From Dama dama (Eukaryota; Chordata; Mammalia; Artiodactyla; Cervidae): 64,000 nt of DNA. Below are positions 55,101 to 62,974 of this stretch, one piece after another. The first letter of the stretch is position 1. Each line of letters starts with the position of its first letter. The notes beneath the pieces were generated by a model. That model ran no database searches and was not told where the DNA came from. It worked only from the letters and a program-made list of their open reading frames with translations. The stretch lies in assembly GCF_033118175.1 (NCBI RefSeq), contig NC_083704.1:47208501-47272500 (forward strand), read 5' to 3'. The translations under genes and the position numbers were made by a program.

Positions 55101-57230
55101 TCAAGCTACTTACATTATGTTACTTTTTCTAATGATTAGATCTCTACTTTCTAAAGTTTAAACCCTGGCAAAGAGCTACAGTGTTCCCATCCCTCTAGAT
55201 TAGCCCTTGTGGTCTAAAGAGACACACATGCCCTTTGATACTCAAGAGAAAAACCTCCCCTGCCTTAACACCTGTCAGGGAACACTGCTTTAGCAGCAGC
55301 TCAAACCTGCTTTAGCAGCAATGCAAGGAAGCACGCCAGTTCTCCTGTTCCTCATCTTCACCAAAAACAGAGGGGACTCTCTCATCTTTTACTTGTTTCT
55401 GCTCTTCTTGAAAGAATTTAATCTGGACCCTGTATGAGGGCAGGCTTGTCTAAATGCGAGGCGTCACTGACCCAGGGCATCAGCATACTGGGGAGGTAAC
55501 ATGTGGATGCTCGACATCCCAGGCACCCTCCCCTATCTCCTGCCACTTGACTGTGAACAAGGATGGAATCTTCATCGTCCTAACTCCAGGGTCTGCCACA
55601 GAGTAGATACTTTGCATTTACGGAGGAAATGAACATGGTTCTGCAACCTACATAGTGGGACGAGGACCCTGCTGCGCACACAATAACGCCAACTCTCCCC
55701 ATCCTAGCGTACCGCACCTTGCTAAAGGGTGAAAGGGAGAGCAACATGGCTCTTGCACGCACGCTGATTTTAGGAATGTGAGTTCACACCTGACCTTGAA
55801 GAACTGTTTCCAGCAAGTTGAAATGACACTCATCTTACATTCCCGGCTCCTCTATGGACTGCCAAAATAGCACTTTTAAAGAGTTGTTTTCTAATCTGCT
55901 GTAATTTTGAAACTGCAGAAAGAGACATTTTCCCCCCTCGTTTGCGCTAGCAGAAAAAGGAACACTACAGGTATCTCAAATCAATTAAAATGAAAGCTAC
56001 TCTGAAATATGCCTCAGGAGACCCAAAAGTACAAACGGGAATTTATTTCACTGACATTTCTACCAAAAGCAAAATGCTATGCTGAGTTAAATGTCTTAGA
56101 ACTGTAAGCATCTCTTCTGTCTGGGGGAGGTTAAGTGTTGAGCTCGAACCCAGACGGCAGGATGCACTCCCGTGGTTTACTCTCTCCACAGGGTCTCCTT
56201 TCTGTGTTTCCCCCTGATCTGGATGCTAATGCAAGCCGGTTTCTTTGTAATGAACTGCAAAAGGCTGTTCCCCTTCCCCACTAGAACTCCTCTAAGTGAT
56301 TCCCTATAGATACAAGCAGTAGAGGCACCACTGGGGATAATTTCTAAACAAGAATCCTATCTCCCCCCAATTAGTCTACTGTAGAAATCTGTTAAAATGG
56401 TTGCCATATGTTCAACACACCTACCATTCATTCACTCAATCATTTAACAAACAGTTACTGAGCATATGATGTACACCAGAAACTATGCTAGGTACCGGGG
56501 ACACAGTGGAGAACCCCTGTCATCAGGGAACTTACAGTTTCAGCTCAGACAGGCAAATGAAACAATATTACAAAAGATGAGGGTAGAGCAGTGAAATCAA
56601 GACATCACATTAGAGAATAAGGTAGGGACTTCCCTGGGGTCCAGTGGTTAAGACTACTCCACATTCCCAATGCAGGGAGCACAGGTTCAATCCCTGGTCG
56701 GGGAACTAGGATCCCACGTGCTGTGTGATGTGGCCAAAAAATAATAATAAAAAATAAACATTTTTAAAAAGAGAGAATAAGTTGTATTAAGAACACCCAA
56801 TTCTGACACAGAACACTGCTTATTTCATTCCACCTTCTGGTTTCTTGCTTTGTGGTTAATGTGCTCAATTTCAAAGAGTCAAGCCTTTTATTTGTATTAA
56901 ATCCCCAAAGCAAAATGGTAAGTTGTGTTTTTTTAATTGGCCACCTGCATCCACAATTTGAAATCTGCATGAGAAAAGGAAGGATGCCCTTTGGAAAAAA
57001 ATGTTTCCCCATATGTTCACCACAAAATGGATTTTAAAAATAAATTTAAAAATTAAGAATCTTATGTAACGTTACTGTTCTAAAACTATAAACTTAATCT
57101 GAAAGTGAAAGTCATTAATCCTGGCAGAAAGAGTCTGTCTTAATAATGCACTTCTTTCTACTCACAGGGGAACCCTGCCTATGAGAAATATATAAGACCA
57201 CTATTACAAGGCCGGAGAGCCAGGCTCTGA
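30942..57230 (+). CDS. ACOX2: ACOX2, peroxisomal acyl-CoA oxidase 2 (branched-chain/bile-acid intermediate oxidase), 14 coding exons
   Basis: Fourteen exons join to 2049 nt, encoding 682 aa (human 681 as I recall). The product is an FAD-dependent peroxisomal oxidase that makes the 2,3-double bond in CoA esters of di/trihydroxycholestanoic acid and 2-methyl-branched fatty acids, releasing hydrogen peroxide. Domain order: acyl-CoA oxidase N-terminal domain (about 20-145); middle FAD-contact domain with TYAQTEMGHG at 151-160; C-terminal domains with CGGHGYSKLSGLPS at 413-426 and catalytic TYEGENTV at 436-443 (Glu438 aligned with the ACAD base); oligomer-type C-terminal domain to 682. It ends RARL, a PTS1-type signal instead of the usual SKL. 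Human-like N-terminus MHPDIESER at 19-27. The start ATG has a strong context (G at -3 and +4). All introns are GT-AG except intron 7 (GC-AG). It converges on KCTD6. Confidence 0.98.
31199..31415 (+). mobile_element. BOV-A2 SINE, sense, in ACOX2 intron 1
   Basis: GGCTTCCCAGGTGGCCCGGG head to GAAGCGACTTAGCAC tail; near consensus in text. Confidence 0.93.
31721..31883 (+). CDS. ACOX2: ACOX2 coding exon 2
   Basis: Acceptor CTCACAG ends at 31720. Residues 55-109 with the KDNYFMTQNERYEAA segment of the N-terminal domain. Ends in a split Arg codon; donor GTGCTC. Confidence 0.96.
31989..32205 (-). mobile_element. ART2A/BovB-3' type SINE, antisense, in ACOX2 intron 2
   Basis: GTGCAGTCACTCAGTCGTGT to TTTTCCAGTGAGTCGGCTC, the reverse complement of the BovB 3' region. 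Confidence 0.9.
32330..32481 (+). CDS. ACOX2: ACOX2 coding exon 3
   Basis: Acceptor CCTGCAG ends at 32329. Encodes the EEQIAKWDPLCSKF segment and the FAD-contact TYAQTEMGHG motif (151-160). Donor GTGAGT. Confidence 0.96.
32901..33008 (+). CDS. ACOX2: ACOX2 coding exon 4
   Basis: Acceptor TTCCCAG ends at 32900. Encodes TYLQGLETEATYDAATQEF and KWWPGD, conserved in acyl-CoA oxidases. Donor GTGAGT. Confidence 0.96.
33009..35039 (+). other. ACOX2 intron 4
   Basis: A 2.0 kb intron dominated by the GAGACA-type simple repeat at 33299-33718 and MIR remnants near 33090-33180 and 33825-33975. No exon seen in the rest. Confidence 0.7.
33299..33718 (+). repeat. Long purine-rich (GAGACA/GA)n tract
   Basis: About 420 bases of irregular GAGACA, GAGAGACA and GAGA units in ACOX2 intron 4. 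The + strand is almost entirely A, G and isolated C, with virtually no T. All three forward frames stay open as Arg/Glu/Thr/Gln/Asp-rich text, and the other strand as Leu/Ser/Cys-rich text; neither is a protein. Confidence 0.97.
35040..35159 (+). CDS. ACOX2: ACOX2 coding exon 5
   Basis: Acceptor CCCGCAG ends at 35039. Encodes GRSATHALVQAQLICSG and MHAFIVPIRSL of the middle beta domain. Donor GTAAGC. Confidence 0.96.
35483..35598 (+). CDS. ACOX2: ACOX2 coding exon 6
   Basis: Acceptor CTCCTAG ends at 35482. Encodes GDIGPKMDFEHTDNGFLKL and the VRIPRENMLNRFAK segment. Donor GTGGGT, phase 0. Confidence 0.96.
36266..36438 (+). CDS. ACOX2: ACOX2 coding exon 7, GC donor
   Basis: Acceptor TACCAG ends at 36265. 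Residues 275-331 plus two bases of Ser332 (VLPDGAYVKLG through RRQSRLRP). Exon ends CCCAG and the intron begins GCAAGG: a GC donor. Reading on through the intron in frame would leave the family sequence at once, and no in-frame GT donor is seen here. Confidence 0.95.
36969..37050. repeat. Poly(T) tract followed by poly(A) tract in ACOX2 intron 7
   Basis: T run at about 36969-36990, then an A run at about 37034-37048; hairpin-prone. Confidence 0.85.
38181..38193 (+). promoter_or_regulatory. DR1 nuclear-receptor motif in ACOX2 intron 7
   Basis: AGGTCAAGGGTCA: two half-sites (AGGTCA and GGGTCA) with a one-base spacer, the arrangement bound by PPAR/RXR and HNF4. Only sequence match; occupancy not known. 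Confidence 0.4.
38501..38663 (+). CDS. ACOX2: ACOX2 coding exon 8
   Basis: Acceptor TCCCTCAG ends at 38500. Its first base completes Ser332, then DPEAKVLDYQTQQQKLFP. Ends at Glu386; donor GTACCT. Confidence 0.96.
38715..38768. repeat. Tandem duplication of about 26 bp
   Basis: CGGGACACAGCCCCAGTCCTG occurs twice in a row just downstream of the exon 8 donor. Confidence 0.9.
39275..39370 (+). repeat. MIR/L2-type fossil in ACOX2 intron 8
   Basis: CCCATTTTACAGATGAGGAG near 39326 and GAAGCAGAGAGGTTGAGG near 39349. Confidence 0.7.
39814..40004 (+). CDS. ACOX2: ACOX2 coding exon 9, catalytic exon
   Basis: Acceptor CTCGCAG ends at 39813. Residues 387-449 plus two bases of Arg450, with CRRACGGHGYSKLSG and TYEGENTVLYLQ; Glu438 is the predicted catalytic base. 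Donor GTAAGG. Confidence 0.97.
40950..41165 (+). repeat. MIR/L2-type fossil in ACOX2 intron 9
   Basis: GCTGTGCCAAGCACTCAG near 40963 to the CTGACCCAGAGCCTCTAACC block near 41131, in the consensus order. Confidence 0.75.
41584..41763 (+). CDS. ACOX2: ACOX2 coding exon 10
   Basis: Acceptor CCCCCAG ends at 41583. Encodes FLIKSYLNTQKSPGS and SVAYLTAPDLARCPAQ. Donor GTGAGC. Confidence 0.96.
42070..42240. repeat. AT-rich stretch with inverted repeats
   Basis: Strongly AT-rich, with repeated AGTACTAATA blocks and inverted TGATA/TATCA pairs, directly before a MER2-type element. Confidence 0.6.
42243..42622. mobile_element. MER2/Tigger-type DNA transposon in ACOX2 intron 10
   Basis: Terminal inverted repeats are visible: CCCTCTGTATC near 42250 and GATACAGAGGG near 42606. 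Interior text (TACTTTAAATCATCTCCAG, ATTACTTATAATACCCAATA) matches MER2/Tigger2. Non-autonomous and non-coding. Confidence 0.85.
43140..43365. mobile_element. Second MER2/Tigger-type fragment in ACOX2 intron 10
   Basis: CCACGGATGCAGAGCCTG near 43231, GGGACTTGAGTATCTCTGG near 43274 and TGGGGGTCCTGGGACCA near 43303, in the opposite orientation to the first copy. Confidence 0.7.
43765..43935 (+). repeat. MIR fossil just upstream of ACOX2 exon 11
   Basis: GCGTGACCCTGGACCAACTC near 43788 and CACTGCAAACTGGGAATG near 43836. Confidence 0.75.
44052..44157 (+). CDS. ACOX2: ACOX2 coding exon 11
   Basis: Acceptor CCTTCAG ends at 44051. Encodes LIKDSVHHLQTLRQAGADEH and AWNQTTVIHIQATK. Donor GTGAGC, phase 0. 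Confidence 0.96.
46050..46230 (+). repeat. MIR SINE in ACOX2 intron 11
   Basis: CCTGGTTCAGAACTCACTGC near 46065, then AATGGAGCTAATAATAGG near 46152 and TTATTGTGAAGGTTATATGA near 46185. Confidence 0.85.
46252..46453 (+). mobile_element. BOV-A2 SINE, sense, in ACOX2 intron 11
   Basis: CTCCCCAGGTGGCTCAGTGG head; GTCAGACATGACTAATC tail. Confidence 0.93.
47247..47464 (+). CDS. ACOX2: ACOX2 coding exon 12
   Basis: Acceptor CTTTGTAG ends at 47246. Encodes AHLHYVTVKIFTEALEKLE, HGILTNAGDFLHDGFLSG and AYLDLLPLIR. Donor GTGAGT. Confidence 0.96.
48139..48233 (-). mobile_element. ART2A/BovB-3' type SINE fragment, antisense
   Basis: GTTGTCCAGTCACTCAGTCG to TCCTGGAGTTTGCTCA. Confidence 0.85.
48580..48732 (+). 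mobile_element. CHR-type SINE, sense, with poly(A) tail
   Basis: GGGACTTCCCTGATGGTCC head, GGTTCAATCCCTCCTGGTCA B box, and an A-run ending near 48729. Confidence 0.88.
49996..50213 (-). mobile_element. BOV-A2 SINE, antisense, in ACOX2 intron 12
   Basis: GCGTGCTAAGTCACTTCAGT to CTAGCACCACCTGGCAAG. Confidence 0.93.
50560..50960 (+). mobile_element. Old L1/HAL1-like fragment
   Basis: AAAGATCAATAACATCCTCA near 50571 and the AACATTCCTCAAACGAAGCA...GAGTTTCAGGCTGAAAAGG text near 50901-50942 resemble ORF1-side sequence of old L1-related elements. Frames broken. Confidence 0.5.
51000..51760 (+). repeat. Ancient interspersed repeat, family not named
   Basis: Long match to a common mammalian repeat by memory of its text: GAAGAAAGACCTGAAGGTGG near 51120, AAAGGATCACTCCAGTTGC near 51251, and GGTATTTAAAGCCACGAGA near 51692. 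I cannot give the family name. The 95-residue open frame inside it is not a gene. Confidence 0.6.
53758..53890 (+). CDS. ACOX2: ACOX2 coding exon 13
   Basis: Acceptor CCTCTCAG ends at 53757. Encodes KDAILLTDAFDFTDQCLNSA and HAYERLFQWAQRSPTNTE. Donor GTAGCT, phase 0. Confidence 0.96.
53891..57167 (+). other. ACOX2 intron 13
   Basis: A 3.3 kb intron with an A-run at about 54037-54055, a perfect TGACCTTGA receptor half-site at 55791-55799, an L2-like fossil near 56425-56560 and a CHR-type SINE at 56626-56756. No exon recognised. Confidence 0.75.
56626..56756 (+). mobile_element. CHR-type SINE, sense, in ACOX2 intron 13
   Basis: GGGACTTCCCTGGGGTCCAG head, GGTTCAATCCCTGGTCGGG B box, GATGTGGCCAAAAAATAATA tail. 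Confidence 0.9.
57168..57230 (+). CDS. ACOX2: ACOX2 terminal coding exon 14 with PTS1
   Basis: Acceptor CTCACAG ends at 57167. Twenty codons (GNPAYEKYIRPLLQGRRARL) and TGA at 57228-57230. The C-terminal ARL fits the relaxed [SAC][KRH][LM] peroxisomal signal; human ACOX2 ends SKL. Confidence 0.96.
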   Translation, partial: GNPAYEKYIRPLLQGRRARL

Positions 57231-57302
57231 GACGAGCTGCAGCCCTGGAGAGGCACCACCGTACGCTGGTCATACTATGGTACATACTACGGTACAGGTG
57301 TC

Positions 57303-57308
57303 ATTAAA
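57303..57308 (+). terminator. ACOX2: ATTAAA polyadenylation signal of ACOX2
   Basis: Hexamer 73 bases beyond the stop, followed by a GT-rich stretch (GTACGTGCTGTTTC near 57326), giving a short 3' UTR of about 90-100 bases. Confidence 0.6.
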
Positions 57309-57726
57309 ATCTACAACTACACACGTACGTGCTGTTTCAAAGAATCATTATCCTTCAGAGACACAGTCTGAAGCACATGCAATATCTGATTTATTCCAAA
57401 ATAATCCAGGGGAAGGAAAGGGGGGAGTGAATCATTGTTGAAGCTGTTCAATGGGTACGTGGGTGTTCACACTATTCTACTTCTGAATGTTTAAAATTTC
57501 CCACAATTAAAAAAAAAAAAAAAGTACTATCCATTTGTAGCATTTATTTTGGGAAATCCCAGGGTTTTGCTTTAGATCTAGCAAAAGCCAATAGATCTAT
57601 TAGTTATCACTTGTGTTGTTACAGCACACATTTATTCATCCCAGGGCTTAAAAGAAAACACATACACGCACACACATGCACATAAACAATCCTCTTCTAA
57701 AAGTGTATATACTTGGTACAGTCTAA

Positions 57727-58731
57727 ATAAAATGTCAATCACTTCACACCAATCAGAATGGTTGTCACTAAAAAGATAAGAAATAGGGACTTCCCTCATG
57801 GTCCAGTGGCTAAGACTCTGCTTCCAGTGCAAGGGGGCAAGGGTTCGATTCCTGGTCAGGGAACTAGATCCCACATGCCACAAGTAAGACCCAGCACAGC
57901 CAAATAAATAAATACTTTAAAAATAAATTTAAAAAAAATTTTTTAAGGTAATAAATAATAAGTACTGGCAAGGATATGGAGAAAGGAAAACACCTGTGCA
58001 CCATTGGAGGGGAGTGTAAGTTGGTGCAACCACTATGGAAAACAGTATGGAGGTTGCTCAAAAAGTTAAAAATAGAGCTATGATGCAATCCAGCAATTCC
58101 ACTTCTGAGTATGTGTCCAAAGAAAACAAAAACACTAACTTGAACAGAAACACGTGTACCCCTACATTCACTGCAGCATTCTTTACAACAACAAAGATAT
58201 GGAAACAATCTAAGTGTCCAACAACACATGAACGGATAAAGAAACTGTGGTGCATATAAACAGGGCTATTACTCAGCCACAAAAAAGAATGAGATTGTAC
58301 CACCTACAAGAGCATGAATGGACCTAGAGAGTACTAGGCCAAGTAAAATAAATCAGACAAAAGAAAGACAAAGCCCATATAATTTCAATTCTATGCGGAA
58401 TCTAAAAAAAAAAAAAAAGACAAATGAGCAAACAAAACGGAAACAGACATAGATACAGCAGTGGTTGTTGGGGAGATAGGAAATAGGTGAAAGATGAAAA
58501 GGTACAAACTCTCAGTTATAAAATAAGTCACAGGGTGTCATGTATACCATAGGGAGTATAGTCAGTAACACTGTGGAAACTCTATGGTGAACATGGTCAC
58601 CAGCTTTATCATGGTGATCGATTCATAATGAATATAAATGTCCAATCACTATGTTGTACACCTGAAATCAACACAATATTACATGTCAACTATACTTCAA
58701 TTTAAAAACTGAAAAGAAAAAAAAAAAAAGC
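57727..58731 (+). mobile_element. L1 LINE 3' fragment, sense, with nested SINE, between ACOX2 and KCTD6
   Basis: ORF2 C-terminal text (CACACCAATCAGAATGGTTG near 57745; GCAATCCAGCAATTCCACTT near 58085; TGTACACCTGAAATCAACAC near 58654) and an A-run near 58720-58731. Frames broken. Interrupted by the SINE at 57787-57940. Confidence 0.88.
57787..57940 (+). mobile_element. CHR-type SINE, sense, nested in L1
   Basis: GGGACTTCCCTCATGGTCC head, GGTTCGATTCCTGGTCAGGG B box, CACAGCCAAATAAATAAATA tail. Confidence 0.9.
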
Positions 58732-58734
58732 TCC

Positions 58735-60877
58735 AGGAATACAACATAAATGTTTAAAAATCAACTCTTCTACAGTAAAAATCATTTAAAATTTCATAAA
58801 AGACAGAACTGTCTCAAATTATCCAAATATAACCATGCTACATTTTCCACATCATTTTCAACTGCCCAAGTTAAAAAAAAAAAAACACACTCAAAATTAA
58901 ATATTATCAAACAAATTGCAAAAAACCTCAGCAGGCTACTTTTCCTAACATACTCATATAAAGAATCATTTAATCGTTAATAACATAAATCTTAGAAAAT
59001 TTACCAAAAGCAAACTTATCTCCAGTAATCTGGACAAGGAAGAGGCCTCATAAACATTTAACTCTTAAAACCTTGGAACAACTAATAGTCACACTTCCAT
59101 ACCAGTTTTCAGTCCAAATTAATTTTAGCTTTCATTCACCTCCGTTAACTCAACAATGAGTTGACTGGCTAGGCTGTTCCTTTTTCTTGTCATTTCTTTT
59201 TTAGGTAACCACTAATCAATTTGAAGTAAGAGACAATTTTCTAAAATGATAATCTCATACTTAGTGCATTTACTGAAACCACAGCCACCTACCAATAGTT
59301 AACGTTAAGGGATTTTAGTTTGAAAACGGTGAAAACAGGTTTCTAGATATTGATCATTTGTCAAACCTTAAATTTTCAGAGCGACGTGGGCTAAAACGGA
59401 TGGTAAGACAGTGCTCTCATCCTCCTTTGAAAGAAGAGAATTTCAGAATCTACTCAGAGAAGAAAAGGGAGTCTGGGGTGCACAGCCTCAGAACTGTACT
59501 CCTCCCTTAGACAACAGGGAAATTTCTGAATTTTCTTTTAAAAGGTGTTCTAGTAAACAAGGAAGTTTCACTATAGTTAACATAATCCTTCCTGTGAGCA
59601 ACTTCCAAGAGACAGAATCAAATGAACTATGCAAAATAAGACTACAGTGAAATAAATAAAAGTACACCATATCTCCAACTGTTCTAGATCCTTCGTTCAC
59701 TCCAGTTTCCTTCTCCTCAGAAATTTAATCTTAGTAATAAATTGCATTCATGGATCAGCATTAATACATGAGAATAAAACGGTCTGAGTCCGTTGGTCCC
59801 TGTGCTCAACACAAAGCTAGAAGGGTCATGCAGCAGTGACAACTGGAGGAAAATCTATAATCTTCAAAATGAGTCCTATTGGAAAAAAAATTGTCAAGCT
59901 GCATGTTCGCTGTCCAGCTATGCACTGTTTTAGACAAAACTAGTAATTTCATCAATTCCCTGACTCAACAGCACAGTAGAATTCCATAAACTGCACCCTG
60001 AAGTTCCCACTGGGTCCTTCTGAATCAAATACAAAAGTGCTATAGGCAATATTTATTAGGACAGAAAACAATACATATTTTAGACAAGGAATAAGATTTC
60101 CCCCTTAACAATAATCAACCAATACACACCTAATTTCCATATTTCAATTTTTATTGTGTGTGTGTTTTTTTTTTCTGGTAGACAGTACCACTTGACAATT
60201 ATACTGCACCAGGCATAAGAAGTTAAGATTTCTACCACAGGGACGTTTTGTATTCAGAATCCAATATAAATATTTCTAGTCAGACATCTCCATGGCTACA
60301 GATATTTGGTTGCTTGATTTATATGCATAGAAAGAAACAGTTGTCATAACTGTAAAAAGCAGTACTTAACAAGTACTTTTACATGATTGGAATAGTTTTC
60401 CTTTAATATTACAATACTGCTTATTGGTCTGAAAACTAGGTCACCCTACATGATGTTCTGATTTTTCCCCAAGGCATCATGAGTACTGTTTATTCTTTTA
60501 CTCCTGCATTTTTAGCCTTCTAGTTGATTTAGGGACTATTCAATCAGAAATCATTTTAGCACTGCAAAAAAAAAAAGAAAGCTTTGTTAAGGGTACATTA
60601 TAGACCATAATGATTTTCAGACTTCTTTGTATTAAAAAAAAAAAAAAAAGGTATCTGGAGGCTCGGAACAGGCACATGCACACTTGGGGTGAAGGGAACA
60701 AAACATAGAGGAGTCTGCTAAAGCACAAAACTTCCTTCTGGTCCCCAATGCCTTCAAATAAATACAAATATTAAAAAAAAAAAATCTCACACTGTGATTT
60801 AAAAAAAAAAAAAAAAAAAGGCCAGCCTCCTGGATCTCCCGGCAAATGCACTCCCAGGACCCTCCCCGGGCTGGAGG
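58735..60877 (-). other. KCTD6: Probable KCTD6 3' UTR and intergenic DNA
   Basis: AT-rich, unique-looking sequence without a gene on either strand. Minus-strand polyadenylation hexamers appear as TTTATT at 60489-60494, 60150-60155 and 60052-60057 and as TTTAAT at 58969-58974, so the 3' UTR could be 0.4 to 1.9 kb. Two T-runs (minus strand) follow the stop within 100 bases (about 60773-60820). Which site is used cannot be told here. Confidence 0.5.
60489..60494 (-). terminator. KCTD6: AATAAA hexamer, first candidate KCTD6 polyadenylation signal
   Basis: First canonical AATAAA on the minus strand downstream of the KCTD6 stop (about 385 bases). More distal hexamers exist, so a longer UTR is equally possible. 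Confidence 0.3.
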
Positions 60878-61564
60878 TCAGTCATCCGTCTTCCGGGCCA
60901 GCCTGCAGAAAGTCCAGTTGTGCTCCACCGTGTTCTCATTGGCCCGCTCGCTCATGTGATGCACTCGTGTGTTGCGGATCGTGAAACCCTGTTTTGTAAT
61001 GTACTCCATCAGGTGGACTCGGAGAGAGACTTCCTGGTGATAATCACAGGGTCCAAAAGTAAAGGACACCTGGCAATCTCTGGTGTCCATCATGTGCTTA
61101 TTCCACTTGGTAAAATAGTTTGATATGCCTTCTAGTAAGGAATGGACCTTGGTGGTGATGGTTAACTGGGTTATGATGACAGCTACCGGATTGGAGTACT
61201 TAGAAAGCTTCCGGGTACTAGATAACTCCACGACTTCTTCAAAAGTATCCACGGGATACAAAGGCTTGGGGTCATTGAGACACTGAATCAAGGGCTCAAT
61301 CTGATAAAAGTCTGCTTCTTTCCGAAGCAGATCAAATTCCTTAAAATCCAGGGGTAAGGTCAGCTCTGAAGTTCTTAAGAAGTTGAGGACATATCGGAAA
61401 AGAGGTCCATCTCGATCAATGAAGTAATTGCCTTGAGGGTCTCGAGCTGTGGGGAAGTCCCCCCCAAACATGGCTCCAAGCATGGAATCTGGGTAACGCG
61501 TCAATGTGGTGAGAGACGTCGTGTACAAGTGTCCACCTACATTTAACGTGACTGGGTCAGTCAT
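60878..61564 (-). CDS. KCTD6: KCTD6 coding exon 2 (main exon)
   Basis: 228 residues from MTDPVTLNVGG to FCRLARKTDD and the stop. Acceptor AG at 61566-61565. A second, near-identical acceptor lies 29 bases upstream. Confidence 0.97.
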   Translation of the reverse strand: MTDPVTLNVGGHLYTTSLTTLTRYPDSMLGAMFGGDFPTARDPQGNYFIDRDGPLFRYVLNFLRTSELTLPLDFKEFDLLRKEADFYQIEPLIQCLNDPKPLYPVDTFEEVVELSSTRKLSKYSNPVAVIITQLTITTKVHSLLEGISNYFTKWNKHMMDTRDCQVSFTFGPCDYHQEVSLRVHLMEYITKQGFTIRNTRVHHMSERANENTVEHNWTFCRLARKTDD

Positions 61565-62968
61565 CTGAAATTGTTTAAAACATGATCAGTCATCTGAAAA
61601 AAATTTTTTTTTCTTAAATCCTAACTTTGACAAATTAAGAAAATTAGTAGCAACAAGCAAAGCGAAAGATTCAGGCTACAGCACATCCAGCAAAGCCACT
61701 GATGCAGAACAGCTTTAGTTTCAGTGAGAAACCCACCCAGATGAAGGGATCTAACATTCGCTTTCAATAGAAAAAAAGAGATATGTCCACCGCTTCAGAG
61801 CCTGCCACTGAGAAAGGAGGGCATGACTTCCGAAGCCATTTAATTTCAGGCCCAAGGTCTAGAGGTTTTCAGATTAGAGTACATTATGGGAAGAGGAAGA
61901 GAAACTTAAGATATACTCATTTTTTTTCCCAATTAAAAAAAAAAAAAAAAAAAGACTATGTTTCTTAACTCAATTTAACATAAAATAGAATACAAATGAC
62001 TGAAAAACATAAAGATACCTACTTTCAGTATTTCTGTCTTTTCCCCCTCAACATAAGGAGGGAAATGATGAAATTTTAAAAATAGAAATTTGTGTGCATT
62101 TAATCTCAACTTTTCATGGAAGAAATAGTGCCAAACACTAAGTTAAAATATACAGTTTGGTCAAAACAATCTCACATTTTTTGTTGTTGTTCTGTCTCTA
62201 AGTCATGTCCAACTCCTTGCAACTCCACTGACTACAGCCTGCCAGGCTCCTGTCCACTGGATTTTCAAGGCAAGAATACTGGAGTGGGTTCTCACATACC
62301 CAAAGGCTAATATCAGCTTTCAAATTTCATAATCTGATAGTATAATCACTTTTGTAACATTAATGTCACAATCTGACCTTTAATTTCGAAAAGCAAGCTT
62401 CTCTAAATAATACATACCTTCGGCTTTTAAAATCATACTTAAGAAATAAAGCAAGACAGGTAAAGACAGGTAATGTGCAAATAAAATAATTCTTACCAAA
62501 GGAAAAAAAATATAGGAAGACACATGCACATGCAAAAAAAAACCAAAAAAAAGTACTAGTGGGTGAAATGGCATCTTCTCAACCATTAACCTCCCCAACC
62601 ACAAGAAAATGTCCTGTCTGCTGTCACCTATTACACATTCATTTAACAGTCATTACTCTATGAAGGAAGCGTCTTAAGAGAAATATACTTTAAGACCAAA
62701 AAACAGTGATTATTAAAAGTTACATGGAGAGTCCACACTGAGCTCACTTACTTAAAAACACCAAACAAAGTTAAAACACCCCAAAATACACAAAAACTAA
62801 TTGGAGGGGAGGGAAGGGTTGTACCGTTCGTAAGTTCCATTCTTATTGAGATGCATTATATCTAAGAATACATATGAAGCGAGAAAAGACACACAGAAAT
62901 AATTTGCCAGCCTTCAAAGCGCATCCTCAGAAGCCTCTCACCATATAGCCCCAGTCTCCATTATCCAT
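60878..62968 (-). CDS. KCTD6: KCTD6, BTB/T1-domain CUL3 adaptor, two coding exons
   Basis: Coding exons 62968-62942 (27 nt) and 61564-60878 (687 nt) join in phase 0 to 714 nt, encoding 237 aa, the human length as I recall it. Exon 1 encodes only MDNGDWGYM; exon 2 begins MTDPVTLNVGGHLYTTSLTT. Residues about 12-110 form the KCTD BTB/T1 domain (LNVGGHLYTTSLTTL, then DRDGPLFRYVLNFLRT); the C-terminal half is the conserved KCTD6/11/21-type domain. Known roles: pentameric substrate adaptor of CUL3 ubiquitin ligase, linked to HDAC1 turnover and Hedgehog signalling and to small ankyrin-1 turnover in muscle. Donor GTGAGAGG; acceptor AATTTCAG. The protein is nearly invariant with human; Val replaces Met in PVDTFEEVV. 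The 5' UTR exons lie beyond the recognisable sequence or window. Confidence 0.98.
61570..62941 (-). other. KCTD6 intron between coding exons
   Basis: About 1.4 kb, AT-rich, with an A-run near 61936-61954 and a SINE fragment at 62182-62290. No other exon seen. Confidence 0.75.
62182..62290 (-). mobile_element. Ruminant SINE fragment, antisense, in KCTD6 intron
   Basis: GTCTCTAAGTCATGTCCAAC through GGCAAGAATACTGGAGTGGG. TCTCACAT flanks both sides (62170-62177 and 62290-62297), consistent with a target-site duplication. Confidence 0.9.
62942..62968 (-). CDS. KCTD6: KCTD6 coding exon 1 (nine codons)
   Basis: Reads MDNGDWGYM on the minus strand, with donor GT at 62941-62940. The preceding GGAGCAG leader is 5' UTR. 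Too short to be found as an open frame; found by matching the known KCTD6 N-terminus. Confidence 0.93.
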
Positions 62969-62974
62969 CTGCTC

